Part shown: positions 35,975 to 44,603 of the stretch, piece after piece
Layout of the letters: every line of letters begins with the position of its first letter
How positions within the stretch are numbered: the first letter of the stretch is position 1
Origin: Thermohalobaculum sediminis
Lineage (GTDB): Bacteria; Pseudomonadota; Alphaproteobacteria; Rhodobacterales; Rhodobacteraceae
DNA: 64,000 bases
Direction: 5' to 3'
Assembly: GCF_023487995.1 (NCBI RefSeq)
Contig: NZ_JAMFKN010000011.1
Location: forward strand, 1-64,000
The notes under the pieces: generated by a model
What the model was told of the DNA's origin: nothing
Seen by the model: the letters and a program-made list of their open reading frames with translations, nothing else
The model's database searches: none
Made by a program: the position numbers and the translations under genes

Positions 35975-36750
35975 GGCCCCGCTTCCAGCGGCGCGATGAG
36001 CACGGGGGCAAGCGCCCCGGCCCAGCGCGCAAGGAGCTCGGGCAGCGACAGCCACAGCACGACGAGCCCCGCCCCCACCAACAGCGGCGCACCGACCAGC
36101 GCGACCAGAAGCTGCGGCATCGCCCGGCTGAGCGCCCCGAGCGCGAGGTTGTAGGCAAAGCCCACGGCAACGAAGGGCAGCGCCAGCGACAGACCCAGCG
36201 CAAAGGTCGCGCCGACACGTCCGATGCCCCACTGTGCCAGCTCGTCCGCGGCAGGGGGGCGGCCGAACGGGATCAGCCGGTAGAGATCGGCGAGCCCCGC
36301 CACCAGCGCCACATGGAGGCCGGCCGCCATCGCCAGCACGATGCCGCCCAGCATCAGGAAGGTGGCGAAGCTGGGCTCGGCCTCGGCGCTCACGCCGCCG
36401 AAAAGCTGCGAGAGGCCAACGCTCTGCGCCGCGATGCTGCCGGCGACTTGCAGCGCGATGACGAGGAAGCGGAAGGCCATGCCGATCACCAGCCCCGCCG
36501 CGGCCTCGGCGGCCAGCACTGCCCCCAGCCCGAGCGGCGTCTGCGGCGCGAGGCCCGCGACCTCGCGCACCATCGGCGCAAGCAGCAGCGTGATGCCGAG
36601 CGCGAGGCCGAGCTTGACTCGCATCGGCACCGCGCGCTCTCCGATCCCCGGCATCACGGCGACCGCGGCCGAGACGCGGGCGAACACCCCGGCATGGAGC
36701 AGCACCAACGCCTCGAGCGTGGCGACGATGTTTGCGGGCGCCGCCTCCAC
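35971..36750 (-). CDS. fliR: Flagellar export apparatus protein FliR
   Basis: The 259-residue membrane protein has about six spans. Characteristic segments are HAGVFARVSAAVAVMPGIGE, MRVKLGLALGITLLLAP and the central GMAFRFLVIALQVAGSIAAQSVG. FliR forms the export gate core with FliP and FliQ. It starts at GTG three bases after flhA and overlaps flhB. fliP itself is not in the window. Confidence 0.93.
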   Translation of the reverse strand: MEAAPANIVATLEALVLLHAGVFARVSAAVAVMPGIGERAVPMRVKLGLALGITLLLAPMVREVAGLAPQTPLGLGAVLAAEAAAGLVIGMAFRFLVIALQVAGSIAAQSVGLSQLFGGVSAEAEPSFATFLMLGGIVLAMAAGLHVALVAGLADLYRLIPFGRPPAADELAQWGIGRVGATFALGLSLALPFVAVGFAYNLALGALSRAMPQLLVALVGAPLLVGAGLVVLWLSLPELLARWAGALAPVLIAPLEAGP

Positions 36751-36753
36751 CGC

Positions 36754-38832
36754 TCAGGCCGTGCCGACCAGGGTGAGGCGCGTCCTGGTGCCGATCTCCT
36801 CGAAGGAAAGCACCGGCACCTCGATGCCCTTGGCCTCGAGGACGCTGCGCAGGAAGCGCCGCCGCCGCCCCGAGGTCGCGACGATCGGGGCAAGGCCGCG
36901 GCGCATCGGCTCGGCCAGCGCCCCCCGCACCGCTGCGGCGAGGCGGTTGAACTCGTCGGGCGGCAGGACAACGTCGGCAAGGCCCCCCTCGCCCCGCTCG
37001 TGGCTGGCGAAGAGCGTCTCCCATTCCGGCGCGAGCTGGATCAGCGGCAGGCGCCCCTCGCGGTCGCCGAGGCGGGCGACAATGAGGAAGGCGATGCGCC
37101 GGCGCACATGCTCGACCACGTCGTCGAGACCGAGGCCGGCGGCCCGCGCCTCGGCTGCAGCCTCGAGGATCAGCGGCAGGTTGCGGACCGGCACCCGTTC
37201 GTCGAGCAGCGCGCGCAGGAGCGCCTGGAGCAGGTCGAGCGGCACCTTGTCGGGCACGAACTCGTCGAGCAGCCGCCGGTTCGCCTCCGCTCGCGCGGGA
37301 TCGGAGGGGCGCGTGAACTCGTCCATCAGCTTGCGCAGCGCGCGCCTGGTCAGGAGCCGGCCGGCATTCGCCTTGATGGTCTCGAGCAGATGGGTCGCCA
37401 CCGCCTCGCCCGGCGTGATGACCGGCAGGCCGAGCGCCGCGGCCTCGTCCGCGCGGCGCTCCTCGATCCAGCGGGCGGAGGCGCCGTAGACCGGCTCTGT
37501 CGCCTCGCGCCCCGGCAGGTCGGCCGGGTTGTCGGGGTCGAGCAGCACCAGCACATGGCCGGGATCGAGGGTCGCCGACGCCACCTCGATGCCCTGGACG
37601 AGGATCGCATATCCCTTGAGCGGCAGGAGCGGGTCGTCCGTCAGGCGCACCTCGGGCATCACGAAGCCGAGCTCCTGGGCGATGTGGCGGCGCATGTTGC
37701 CGATGCGCTTGTCGAGGCCCGAGCCGGGCTCCATCACCGCGCCGATGATCGAGGGATGGAAGCGCACATGGACCTCGTCGGTGTCGAGGAGATCGCCGAT
37801 CGGCCGGCCCGCCGCGGGCGCGGCCTCGTCCTCGGGCGGGGGCGAGATGGCGGCGAGCGCGCGCCGCTCGCGCAGACCCGCGGCGAACCAGGCCGCGGCG
37901 CCGAGGCACGCCGCGCCGGCGATGAAGGGCAGGAAGGGCAACCCCGGCAGGAAGGCGAACACCGCCATCAGCGCGCCTACCGTGCCAAGCGCCGCCGGAT
38001 GGCCGCCAAGCTGGCCCAGCAGCGCCCGGTCGGCCGAGCCCGCCACGCCGCCCTTCGAGAGCAGAAACGCCGCCGCGATCGAGGTGATGACCGACGGGAT
38101 CTGGCTCACCAGCCCGTCGCCCACCGTCAGGATCGCGTAGGTCTCGAGCACCGCGCCGAACGACATGCCATGCGCCGCCACGCCCATGCCGAGGCCCATG
38201 ACGATGTTGAGGAGCGTGATCAGCAGCCCCGCGATGGCATCGCCCTTGACGAATTTCGAGGCACCGTCGAGCAAGCCGAAGAAGGTCGTCTCCTCCTGCT
38301 CGATCCGGCGGCGCTCCTTCGCCTCGGCATGGCTGATCGCGCCCGAGGCCACGTCCGAGTCGATGGCAAGCTGCTTGCCCGGCATCCCGTCGAGCGCGAA
38401 GCGCGCGCCGACCTCGGCCATGCGCCCGGCGCCCTTGGTGATGACGATGAAGTTGACGATCAGCAGCACGCAGAACACGACGAGGCCGAGAAACAGGCTG
38501 CCGCCCATGATAAACATGGCGAAGCCCTCGATCACGCCGCCTGCCGCGTCGGTCCCGGTGTGCCCCTGCCCGATGATCAGCTTGGTCGATGACACGTTGA
38601 GCGAGAGCCGCAGCATCAGCGAGGCGAGCAGCACCGTCGGAAAGGCCGAGAAGTCGAGCGGGCGCTCGATGAAGAGCGTGATCGTGAAGATTAGGATCGC
38701 GAGGCCGAAGGACACCGCGAGGCCGATGTCGAGGAGCCATGCCGGCATCGGCAGGATCATCATGCAGATCACCGCCATCAGCGCGAGGGTCAGAAGGACG
38801 GTGGGCTGGTACAGCTGGCGGATCGAAAACAT
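36754..38832 (-). CDS. flhA: Flagellar export gate protein FlhA
   Basis: A 692-residue protein with eight N-terminal spans and the FHIPEP signature region: RLSLNVSSTKLIIGQGHTGT, FVCVLLIVNFIVITKGAGR and ARFALDGMPGKQLAIDSD. The C-terminal cytoplasmic domain binds export chaperones and contains ARWIEERRADEAAALG. Normal length. It opens the flhA-fliR-flhB operon, with a few bases or overlaps between genes. Confidence 0.96.
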   Translation of the reverse strand: MFSIRQLYQPTVLLTLALMAVICMMILPMPAWLLDIGLAVSFGLAILIFTITLFIERPLDFSAFPTVLLASLMLRLSLNVSSTKLIIGQGHTGTDAAGGVIEGFAMFIMGGSLFLGLVVFCVLLIVNFIVITKGAGRMAEVGARFALDGMPGKQLAIDSDVASGAISHAEAKERRRIEQEETTFFGLLDGASKFVKGDAIAGLLITLLNIVMGLGMGVAAHGMSFGAVLETYAILTVGDGLVSQIPSVITSIAAAFLLSKGGVAGSADRALLGQLGGHPAALGTVGALMAVFAFLPGLPFLPFIAGAACLGAAAWFAAGLRERRALAAISPPPEDEAAPAAGRPIGDLLDTDEVHVRFHPSIIGAVMEPGSGLDKRIGNMRRHIAQELGFVMPEVRLTDDPLLPLKGYAILVQGIEVASATLDPGHVLVLLDPDNPADLPGREATEPVYGASARWIEERRADEAAALGLPVITPGEAVATHLLETIKANAGRLLTRRALRKLMDEFTRPSDPARAEANRRLLDEFVPDKVPLDLLQALLRALLDERVPVRNLPLILEAAAEARAAGLGLDDVVEHVRRRIAFLIVARLGDREGRLPLIQLAPEWETLFASHERGEGGLADVVLPPDEFNRLAAAVRGALAEPMRRGLAPIVATSGRRRRFLRSVLEAKGIEVPVLSFEEIGTRTRLTLVGTA

Positions 38833-38841
38833 TGAAACCCC

Positions 38842-39753
38842 TCAGGAACCACCGCCGACGAGCGGCCGCATGGTCGCCGCGATCAGCGGAAGGCGACGCC
38901 CCGGCAGGCCCGCCTGCGCCGGGCGCGCGGACGGCCAAGCGGCCGCCGCGAACAGCGAGCCCGCCATCCCCGGCGTGGCCGCGACGCCAGCCGGGCCGTC
39001 GACGGAACTGTTGGCCGCGGGGCCGGTCGCGGCACGTGCGGTGCGCGGCGCCGGTTGTTGCCCCGCGCGGAACCCGGCGCCGGGGGGCGCGGCCCCAACG
39101 CTTGGCAGGCGTGGCGCCCCGGCGCCGTCGAGCCTCGCCAGCGGCACGCCAGCCCCACCCGCTGCTTCGCCGATTGCCGCGGCCGCGACCGGCAGCAGCC
39201 CCTCGACGCGGGCGCGGTAGCGCGCGGCATTGCCCGGCGTGCGCGAGTGGTAGTGGCCAACAGCGACGAGCCAGTCGCCGCTTTCGTCGAACAGCCTGCG
39301 CAGGAAACGCGCGGCGTAATCGGCGCTCTCGCGCGGGTCGAGCATGGCGCCCAATGACGCGAACGCCGCGCCATGCCATTGGAAATTGATCTGGAAGCAG
39401 CCGAGATCGACCGCGCGCGCGCCCTGCCGCAGCGCCTCGCGGGCATGGTCGCGGGCGGCCCCGGCCATATCGAACCGCAGGCCGCGGCCATCGACATTCA
39501 GCGTCCAGGGCCAGGGTGCGAACGCCCCCGTGCGTCGCGTGCCGCTCTCGGCGAGGGCGATTGCGGACAGAACCCCCCGCGGGACGCCGTGACGTCGCGA
39601 GGCCGCTTCGGCGGCCTCGATGCAGGACGTTCCATGCGGGGACGTGGCGGCAGTCGCATCGCCATGGGCGCCGGCGCCATGCGGCACGGTGCCGATCAGC
39701 GCGCCCAGCAGAGCGGTCGCGAGCGCCCCCGCGCGGAGAGCCGACCCGCCCAT
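38842..39753 (-). CDS. Lytic transglycosylase (SLT-like) of the flagellar cluster
   Basis: The 303-residue protein has an N-terminal signal (ATALLGALIGTVPHGAGAHG), then an SLT-type fold with the catalytic Glu in VLSAIALAESGTRRTG. Support comes from DLGCFQINFQWHG and GDWLVAVGHYHSRTPGNAARY. The C-terminal 100 residues are Ala/Pro-rich. It would cut peptidoglycan to let the rod through, supplying the muramidase half missing from the short FlgJ-like protein encoded at 46474. The start overlaps the fliQ stop (TGATG). Confidence 0.88.
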   Translation of the reverse strand: MGGSALRAGALATALLGALIGTVPHGAGAHGDATAATSPHGTSCIEAAEAASRRHGVPRGVLSAIALAESGTRRTGAFAPWPWTLNVDGRGLRFDMAGAARDHAREALRQGARAVDLGCFQINFQWHGAAFASLGAMLDPRESADYAARFLRRLFDESGDWLVAVGHYHSRTPGNAARYRARVEGLLPVAAAAIGEAAGGAGVPLARLDGAGAPRLPSVGAAPPGAGFRAGQQPAPRTARAATGPAANSSVDGPAGVAATPGMAGSLFAAAAWPSARPAQAGLPGRRLPLIAATMRPLVGGGS

Positions 39754-40019
39754 CACCGGCCCGCGACGAGGCCGATGATGGTGTTCTGGAAGAACCCCAC
39801 AAGCCCCTGCGTCGTGAAGCCCAGCGTCGCCCAGAAGACAACCAGGATCGCGGCCATCTTGGGGACGAAGGTCAGCGTCAGCTCCTGGATCGAGGTGAGG
39901 GCCTGCACCAGACCGATGACCAGCCCCACCACCAGCGCGACGCCGAGGATCGGCGCCGAGATCACCAGCCCCGTCCATGCGGCTTCGCGCATCAGGGCGA
40001 TCAGCATCTCCTCGCGCAT
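39753..40019 (-). CDS. fliQ: Flagellar export protein FliQ
   Basis: This 88-residue protein has two spans (GLVISAPILGVALVVGLVIG and AAILVVFWATLGFTTQGLVG) with the linking ALTSIQELTLTFVPK, the standard FliQ sequence. It is a core export-gate subunit. It sits between fliE and the transglycosylase gene. Confidence 0.95.
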   Translation of the reverse strand: MREEMLIALMREAAWTGLVISAPILGVALVVGLVIGLVQALTSIQELTLTFVPKMAAILVVFWATLGFTTQGLVGFFQNTIIGLVAGR

Positions 40020-40029
40020 CGCCCGGAAC

Positions 40030-40338
40030 TCAGACCGGCATCCGCAGGATTTCCTGATAGGCCTCGACCACGCGGTCGCGGACCGTCACCGCCGTCTCGA
40101 GCGCCATCTCGGCCGAGCTGAGCGCCTCGACCAGGGTCTGGATGTCGCCGCTGCCGGTCACCGCCTCGGCGCTCGCGGCCTCGCCGTCGCGCAGGCTCGT
40201 CTCCATCATGCGGGCGGCCTCGGCGAGCGCGTCCGAGAAGTTGAGACCCGCGCGGGCGTCGTCCTCGGGCGGTTTGCCGATGCCCAGTTTCTTCGTCGAG
40301 TCATAGGACTGGAGCGCCAGCCTCGCGTCGATGTTCAT
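40030..40338 (-). CDS. fliE: Flagellar hook-basal body complex protein FliE
   Basis: The 102-residue protein ends in the FliE pattern GSGDIQTLVEALSSAEMALE, TAVTVRDRVVEAYQEILRMPV. FliE joins the MS ring to the rod. It follows flgC by 58 bp and precedes fliQ by 10 bp, the common flgBC-fliE order. Confidence 0.94.
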   Translation of the reverse strand: MNIDARLALQSYDSTKKLGIGKPPEDDARAGLNFSDALAEAARMMETSLRDGEAASAEAVTGSGDIQTLVEALSSAEMALETAVTVRDRVVEAYQEILRMPV

Positions 40339-40396
40339 CGGGTTCTCCCTGCGTATGCCCGTGATGGGCGCGCCCCCTACATGCTGGGGCGAGGTG

Positions 40397-40789
40397 TCAG
40401 CGGCGGAGGAGGTCGAGAATGCTCCCGCTCATCCGCCGCGCCTGGTCGAAGATGTTGAGATTGGCCTGGTAGGAGCGCTGCGCCTCTCGCGCGTCGGCGA
40501 GTTCGATCAGCGGATCGACATTCGAGAAGGTCACCATTCCGCGCCCGTCAGCCAGCGGGTGCCCGGGCTCGTAGACCTCGCGTGGCGCCGAGGCGTCGAG
40601 CGCCAGCTGCCCCGGCCGGACGGTCGCGGCCTGGCTCGCGCGGTCGAGCTCCGCCTCGAAGGCAATCGTCTTGCGCCGATAGCCGGGCGTGTCGGCATTC
40701 GCGACGTTCTCGCCGATCAGCCGCAGGCGGTGGCTCTGGGCGTTCATGCCGCTCGCGGCGCTCAGCATCGCGCGTTTCAGATCGTGCAT
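40397..40789 (-). CDS. flgC: Flagellar basal-body rod protein FlgC
   Basis: A 130-residue rod protein. The N-terminal motif AASGMNAQSHRLRLIGENVA is followed by NADTPGYRRKTIAFEAEL. The C-terminal half has FSNVDPLIELADAREAQRSYQANLN, both typical of FlgC. It lies between flgB and fliE and is co-transcribed with them by spacing. Confidence 0.95.
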   Translation of the reverse strand: MHDLKRAMLSAASGMNAQSHRLRLIGENVANADTPGYRRKTIAFEAELDRASQAATVRPGQLALDASAPREVYEPGHPLADGRGMVTFSNVDPLIELADAREAQRSYQANLNIFDQARRMSGSILDLLRR

Positions 40790-40800
40790 CTCGCCCTCCC

Positions 40801-41184
40801 TTAGCGGACGCGGCCGAGGCCGAGGCGGAGAAGATCGAGGGTCTTCTCGTAGACCGTCAGCGCCAGGCGGTGCTGGCCCTGCGCCTCGACCGCGCGCAGC
40901 GTCTGGTCCTCGATGTTCACGGTGTTCCCGTTCGGCTCGGCCGGCAGGTCTGGCTCGATCGCCTCGGCCGGGCGGACCGCGAGACCCGCAAACACCGTGT
41001 GCCCGGCGCGGGTCGCGCGCGGCGTAAACGTGTCGTTAACCACTTTCGAGAAACTGTTCAGGTCGCGGGCGCGGTAGCCCGGCGTGTCAGCATTCGCCAT
41101 GTTCTCGGCGATCAGCTTGTGTCGCTGCGCTGCGTGCCGCGCCATGGAGGACGCGAGTTCGAGCACTGCAAGGTCATTCATCAT
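40801..41184 (-). CDS. flgB: Flagellar basal-body rod protein FlgB
   Basis: The 127-residue rod protein begins MMNDLAVLELASSMARHAA and has IAENMANADTPGYRARDLNSF and a C-terminal GNTVNIEDQTLRAVEAQGQH. Two adjacent ATGs (41184 and 41181) could start it. It is the first gene of the minus-strand rod/export operon and is divergent from fliI across 93 bp. Confidence 0.93.
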   Translation of the reverse strand: MMNDLAVLELASSMARHAAQRHKLIAENMANADTPGYRARDLNSFSKVVNDTFTPRATRAGHTVFAGLAVRPAEAIEPDLPAEPNGNTVNIEDQTLRAVEAQGQHRLALTVYEKTLDLLRLGLGRVR

Positions 41185-41277
41185 GACGATTTCCACCACT
41201 TCTTGGTGCCATCGCGGACTGCCTAGCGCGATTCGCCTTAACAGAGGGTTCGCACCCGGCGTCCCGGGCGGAGCCGC

Positions 41278-42600
41278 ATGATCTACCAAGGCCGGGACAT
41301 GCCGGGCCTGCCCGCGTCGGCGATGATCTGGGGGCGCGTCTGTGGCTCGGACGGGGCGCGCGTGCGGGTCAGCGGCCTCGCGCAGCTCGCGCGCATCGGC
41401 GACCAGCTCAGGATCGAGCTGGGCGACGGGCGGCAGGCGATGGCGGAAATCGTCGCGATCGACCGCTCGGTTGCGGTCGCCATGCTGCTGGGGCCATCCG
41501 CGGGCATCGCCGCGGGCCTGCGCGCCTGCCTCGAGCCCCTGCCCGACCCCGTTCCCTCCTGCGCCTGGCTGGGCCGGGTCGTCGACGCCTTCGGCAACCT
41601 GCGCCTCACGGATGGCGAGGCGCCGGCGCCGCCGCAGGTCCCGCATGGCGCGACGCTCAGGGTGGCCGCGCCGCCGGGCGACCTGCGTCGCCCGCTGGGT
41701 GGGCCACTCTCGACGGGGGTGGCCGCGCTCGACACCCTCCTGCCGCTGTGCCGGGGCCAGCGGATCGGAGTTTTCGCGGGCAGCGGCGTGGGCAAGTCGA
41801 TGCTGCTCGACACGATCGCGTGCGGCGCCAACGCCGAGGTGATCGTGGTCGGCCTGATCGGCGAGCGCGGGCGCGAGGTGTCGGCCTTCGCGCGCGCCCT
41901 GCTCGACGGGCCGAACGGCGCGCGAACGGTCATCGTGGCTGCGACCTCGGACCAGCCGGCACTGGTGAAGCGTCGCGCCGGACTGCTCGCGATGGCCTGC
42001 GCCGAGCATTTCCGCGAACAGGGTCGGCATGTGATGCTGTTGTTCGATTCCGTGACGCGCTTCGCCGAGGCGCATCGCGAAATCGCGCTGGCATCGGGCG
42101 AGACCGCTGGGCCGCGGGCCTTCCCACCCTCGACCAGCCCCGCCGTGGCCGAGCTGTGCGAGCGTGCGGGGCCCGGCATCGTCGGTGACCGCGGAGGCGA
42201 CATCACGGCCGTCTTCACGGTCCTCGTCGCCGGCTCGGACATGGAGGAGCCGGTGGCAGACATGCTTCGCGGCGTGCTCGACGGGCATGTGGTGCTCGAC
42301 CGGGCGATCGCCGAGCGCGGCAGGTTCCCGGCGATCGACCTGCGCCGGTCGGTCTCGCGCTCGGCGCCGGATGCGTGGACCGATCTCGAGGCCGACCTCT
42401 GCCGCCGGGCGCGCGCCATTGTCGCGGCCTACGAGGACGCGGCGCCGCTGATCCGCTCGGGGCTCTACAGCCCCGGCAGCGATGCCGCGCTGGACGAGGC
42501 GATCCGGCTTTATCCGGCGCTGGATGAATTCATCGGCGAACCGGCGCTCGCGCGGGACCGTTCGTGGTCGTTCCGGCGGCTGAACTCGATCCTTGGCTGA
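41278..42600 (+). CDS. fliI: Flagellar export ATPase FliI
   Basis: A 440-residue F1-beta-like ATPase. The N-terminal part includes MIWGRVCGSDGARVRVSGLA. The Walker A loop is GVFAGSGVGKSMLLDTIA (about residues 164-180) and Walker B is HVMLLFDSVTRFAEAHREIAL (about residue 250). The C-terminal region has AGSDMEEPVADMLRGVLDGHVVLDR. It powers or primes export through the FlhA/B gate. fliJ-, fliH-like genes do not follow it directly. Confidence 0.96.
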   Translation: MIYQGRDMPGLPASAMIWGRVCGSDGARVRVSGLAQLARIGDQLRIELGDGRQAMAEIVAIDRSVAVAMLLGPSAGIAAGLRACLEPLPDPVPSCAWLGRVVDAFGNLRLTDGEAPAPPQVPHGATLRVAAPPGDLRRPLGGPLSTGVAALDTLLPLCRGQRIGVFAGSGVGKSMLLDTIACGANAEVIVVGLIGERGREVSAFARALLDGPNGARTVIVAATSDQPALVKRRAGLLAMACAEHFREQGRHVMLLFDSVTRFAEAHREIALASGETAGPRAFPPSTSPAVAELCERAGPGIVGDRGGDITAVFTVLVAGSDMEEPVADMLRGVLDGHVVLDRAIAERGRFPAIDLRRSVSRSAPDAWTDLEADLCRRARAIVAAYEDAAPLIRSGLYSPGSDAALDEAIRLYPALDEFIGEPALARDRSWSFRRLNSILG

Positions 42601-42701
42601 CGACTTGCCGCCGAACATGGCTTCCAGCCACGCGTACGATCCTCATGGGCATCGGGTGATACCGCCGATGACCGTCGTTCCGGGAGATAGCCGCCCCGCA
42701 C

Positions 42702-42718
42702 TTGCCCCGCCGGGGCAA
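42702..42718. terminator. Hairpin after fliI
   Basis: TTGCCCCGCCGGGGCAA forms a perfect 7-bp stem with a 3-base loop, about 100 bp downstream of the fliI stop in a 249-bp gap. No T-run follows, so it would be Rho-aided at best. The rest of the gap shows no gene. Confidence 0.35.
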
Positions 42719-42849
42719 CCCTCCGGGACGCCGGACCAGTCTCGTTCCGGGTCCTTCGTCACGGACTGGCCGACACCGGGTCGCCGCCGGCCCGGCGACA
42801 GCGTCGGCGGGTGCACGGCGGCACCCCCTGCTACACCGGACCAAGGGCG

Positions 42850-43686
42850 TCAGACCCCCGAGCGGAGAAGATTGGCGCGAGCACCCACGCCCAGCCCGGC
42901 CGAGCCCAGCAGCGCGAGCGCCGTGGCGCCCGGTCCGATCGCAGCCTGTCCCTGCCGGATCTGCGCGTTGAGCAGGAACCGGGTGGCCGCGCGCTCCGCC
43001 ACCTCACTCGACCGGAAGACCTTCGGCGAGGCGCTGCCGAAGGCCGCTCGGCTGCGATCCGCGAGGATCTGGCGCTGCGCGTCGAGGTCGAGCCGGCTGA
43101 AGCCGGACGGCAGGGCGAACACTCCCTCGATCACCTCGCGCAGCGGCGGCGAGCCGAGGATGCGGAACCAGATCGCGGCGTCAGATTGCGCCCCCGCCGC
43201 GACGGCGCCGATCTCGCGGCGAAAGTTCAGCGTGAGACGCAGATCGACATCGACGTCGCCGACGGCACGCTCGAACTGCCGCACCCGGTAGCGGTCGGCG
43301 ATCTCGCGCCGGGTGGTCTCGCTTCCCAGGAACGAGCCGAGGTCGCCGAACCCGAGCGCCGCGCTGAACTCGCGCCACACCGGATTCGCGAGCCGGTTGG
43401 CGAAGGCGTCGGGGTCGAGCGTGCCCTCCTCCAGAACCCGGCGGACCAGCGCGCGCTTGCCGATCTCGTCCTCGAGGCCGAACGCGCCCAGTGCAACCCG
43501 AAGAAGCCGGGTGTCCCGCACCAGCTCCTCGGCGCTGCCGATCTGGCCGGCGCGCGCGATGAAGTCCTGCACGTCACGGTCGATGTCGGGGCTGCGCGAG
43601 AACTGCGCGAGCTGCGCCTCGAAGGTGCGCGTGAGGAACCGGAAGCCGGCCAGTCCTCCCGCGGGAATCGCCGGGGCGAAGGGCAT
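42850..43686 (-). CDS. DUF1217 domain-containing flagellar protein
   Basis: The 278-residue protein matches the DUF1217 pattern: DIDRDVQDFIARAGQI, ELVRDTRLLRVALGAFGLE, KRALVRRVLEEGTLDPDAFANRLAN, WFRILGSPPLREVIEGVF and a final FRSSEVAERAATRFLLNAQIR. DUF1217 genes occur in alphaproteobacterial flagellar clusters and are thought to help flagellar assembly; the mechanism is unknown. Its ATG overlaps the flbT stop (TGATG). Confidence 0.88.
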   Translation of the reverse strand: MPFAPAIPAGGLAGFRFLTRTFEAQLAQFSRSPDIDRDVQDFIARAGQIGSAEELVRDTRLLRVALGAFGLEDEIGKRALVRRVLEEGTLDPDAFANRLANPVWREFSAALGFGDLGSFLGSETTRREIADRYRVRQFERAVGDVDVDLRLTLNFRREIGAVAAGAQSDAAIWFRILGSPPLREVIEGVFALPSGFSRLDLDAQRQILADRSRAAFGSASPKVFRSSEVAERAATRFLLNAQIRQGQAAIGPGATALALLGSAGLGVGARANLLRSGV

Positions 43687-44126
43687 CAGACGCGTGCGGC
43701 GCTGACGGCCGGGCCGGGTGCCGCGGCGGCGAGGGCGAGCAACCGCTCCTCGACCGGGAGCAGCCGGCGCAACGATTTGAGAACGCAGTAGAAGTTTCTG
43801 TCGTCCAGCGCGTCGTCGGCCTCGGTCAGCGCTGTGTCGCAACTCTCGAGCCCGCCAAGCGCGTCGCGCAGATCCGCGAGCTGGTGCCGAAGCTGCCGGG
43901 CCGACGCCTCGACCGGCGCCTCTCCGGCCACGGCGAGCTGAGCGGCGTAGCAGGCGCGCTTCACGGGCGTGTCGACGGCGTCGGGATGGATCGCATCGCG
44001 CAGCCGCAGGATCTTAGCGTCCGGCGTCTTGACGATCAGCCGGGCGTTGCGGTCGCCGTTCTGCATGACCACGCCGTTGACGAGGATTTGCTCGTGCGCG
44101 CGCAACTTCAGGATCAGTCCAGCCAT
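43686..44126 (-). CDS. flbT: Flagellar biosynthesis repressor FlbT
   Basis: A 146-residue protein with the FlbT pattern AGLILKLRAHEQILVNGVVM, IVKTPDAKILRLRDAI and ANRNFYC-type DDRNFYCVLKSLRRLLPVEERLL. In Caulobacter FlbT binds the flagellin mRNA leader and promotes its decay when assembly stalls. It lies just downstream of flagellin and flaF, the usual alphaproteobacterial order, and the flagellin gene here has a long untranslated leader. Confidence 0.93.
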   Translation of the reverse strand: MAGLILKLRAHEQILVNGVVMQNGDRNARLIVKTPDAKILRLRDAIHPDAVDTPVKRACYAAQLAVAGEAPVEASARQLRHQLADLRDALGGLESCDTALTEADDALDDRNFYCVLKSLRRLLPVEERLLALAAAAPGPAVSAARV

Positions 44127-44139
44127 GGTTCTGGCCCTT

Positions 44140-44511
44140 TCAAGCCGGCGCCGGGGCGCGGAGCCCCCGAATGATGGCGCTGTTGATGTCGATCAGGGGC
44201 GCGGGGTCTGCCTCCCCACGCAGAACCTTCTGGGTATGGGCGCGCGTGAACTCGCCGAGATAGACCAGCTGCGCACGCAGCGGCACCGGCAGGGCGTTCC
44301 GGCTGTCGGCGACATCCGCCATGATGGTGGTCCAGAGCGAGAGGTTGTCGTGCAGCGCAGCGACCAGATCGGGAAAGCTGCCATCGGGCCGCGCCGCGCG
44401 TGACATGCGCCCGGTGACCGACCCGAACACCCGGTGCTCGATCGATCGCGGCGTCCCCAGAGCGCGCGCTGCCTGCGCATAGCCGGATACCGGCATGGCC
44501 ATCGCCGTCAT
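44140..44511 (-). CDS. flaF: Flagellar biosynthesis regulator FlaF
   Basis: This 123-residue protein has YAQAARALGTPRSIEHRVFG, LVAALHDNLSLWTTIMADVAD and PVPLRAQLVYLGEFTRAHTQKVL, the FlaF pattern. FlaF is required for flagellin translation or secretion and balances FlbT. It lies between flagellin and flbT. Confidence 0.92.
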   Translation of the reverse strand: MTAMAMPVSGYAQAARALGTPRSIEHRVFGSVTGRMSRAARPDGSFPDLVAALHDNLSLWTTIMADVADSRNALPVPLRAQLVYLGEFTRAHTQKVLRGEADPAPLIDINSAIIRGLRAPAPA

Positions 44512-44566
44512 GGCTCATCCTTTCGAGTTGGGCCGATGAATCGCCGGCTTCGGACCGGCGGCAAGC

Positions 44567-44594
44567 GGGCCGGGACGCGCGATGCGCCCGGCCC
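44567..44594 (-). terminator. Strong GC hairpin after flagellin
   Basis: GGGCCGGG (44567-44574) and CCCGGCCC (44587-44594) form an 8-bp stem around a 12-base centre with additional GCG pairing. It begins 10 bases downstream of the flagellin stop on the minus strand. No T-run follows. It may attenuate read-through into flaF or protect the flagellin mRNA 3' end. Confidence 0.5.
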
Positions 44595-44603
44595 GGCCGT
44601 CTG

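Noticed and set aside
34847-39841. A very long open frame (1664 codons) on the minus strand across the flagellar export genes
   Set aside because: It is a chance open frame in GC-rich DNA. Only its last part is flhB. fliR, flhA and the transglycosylase, in other frames, have full family motifs over the same bases.
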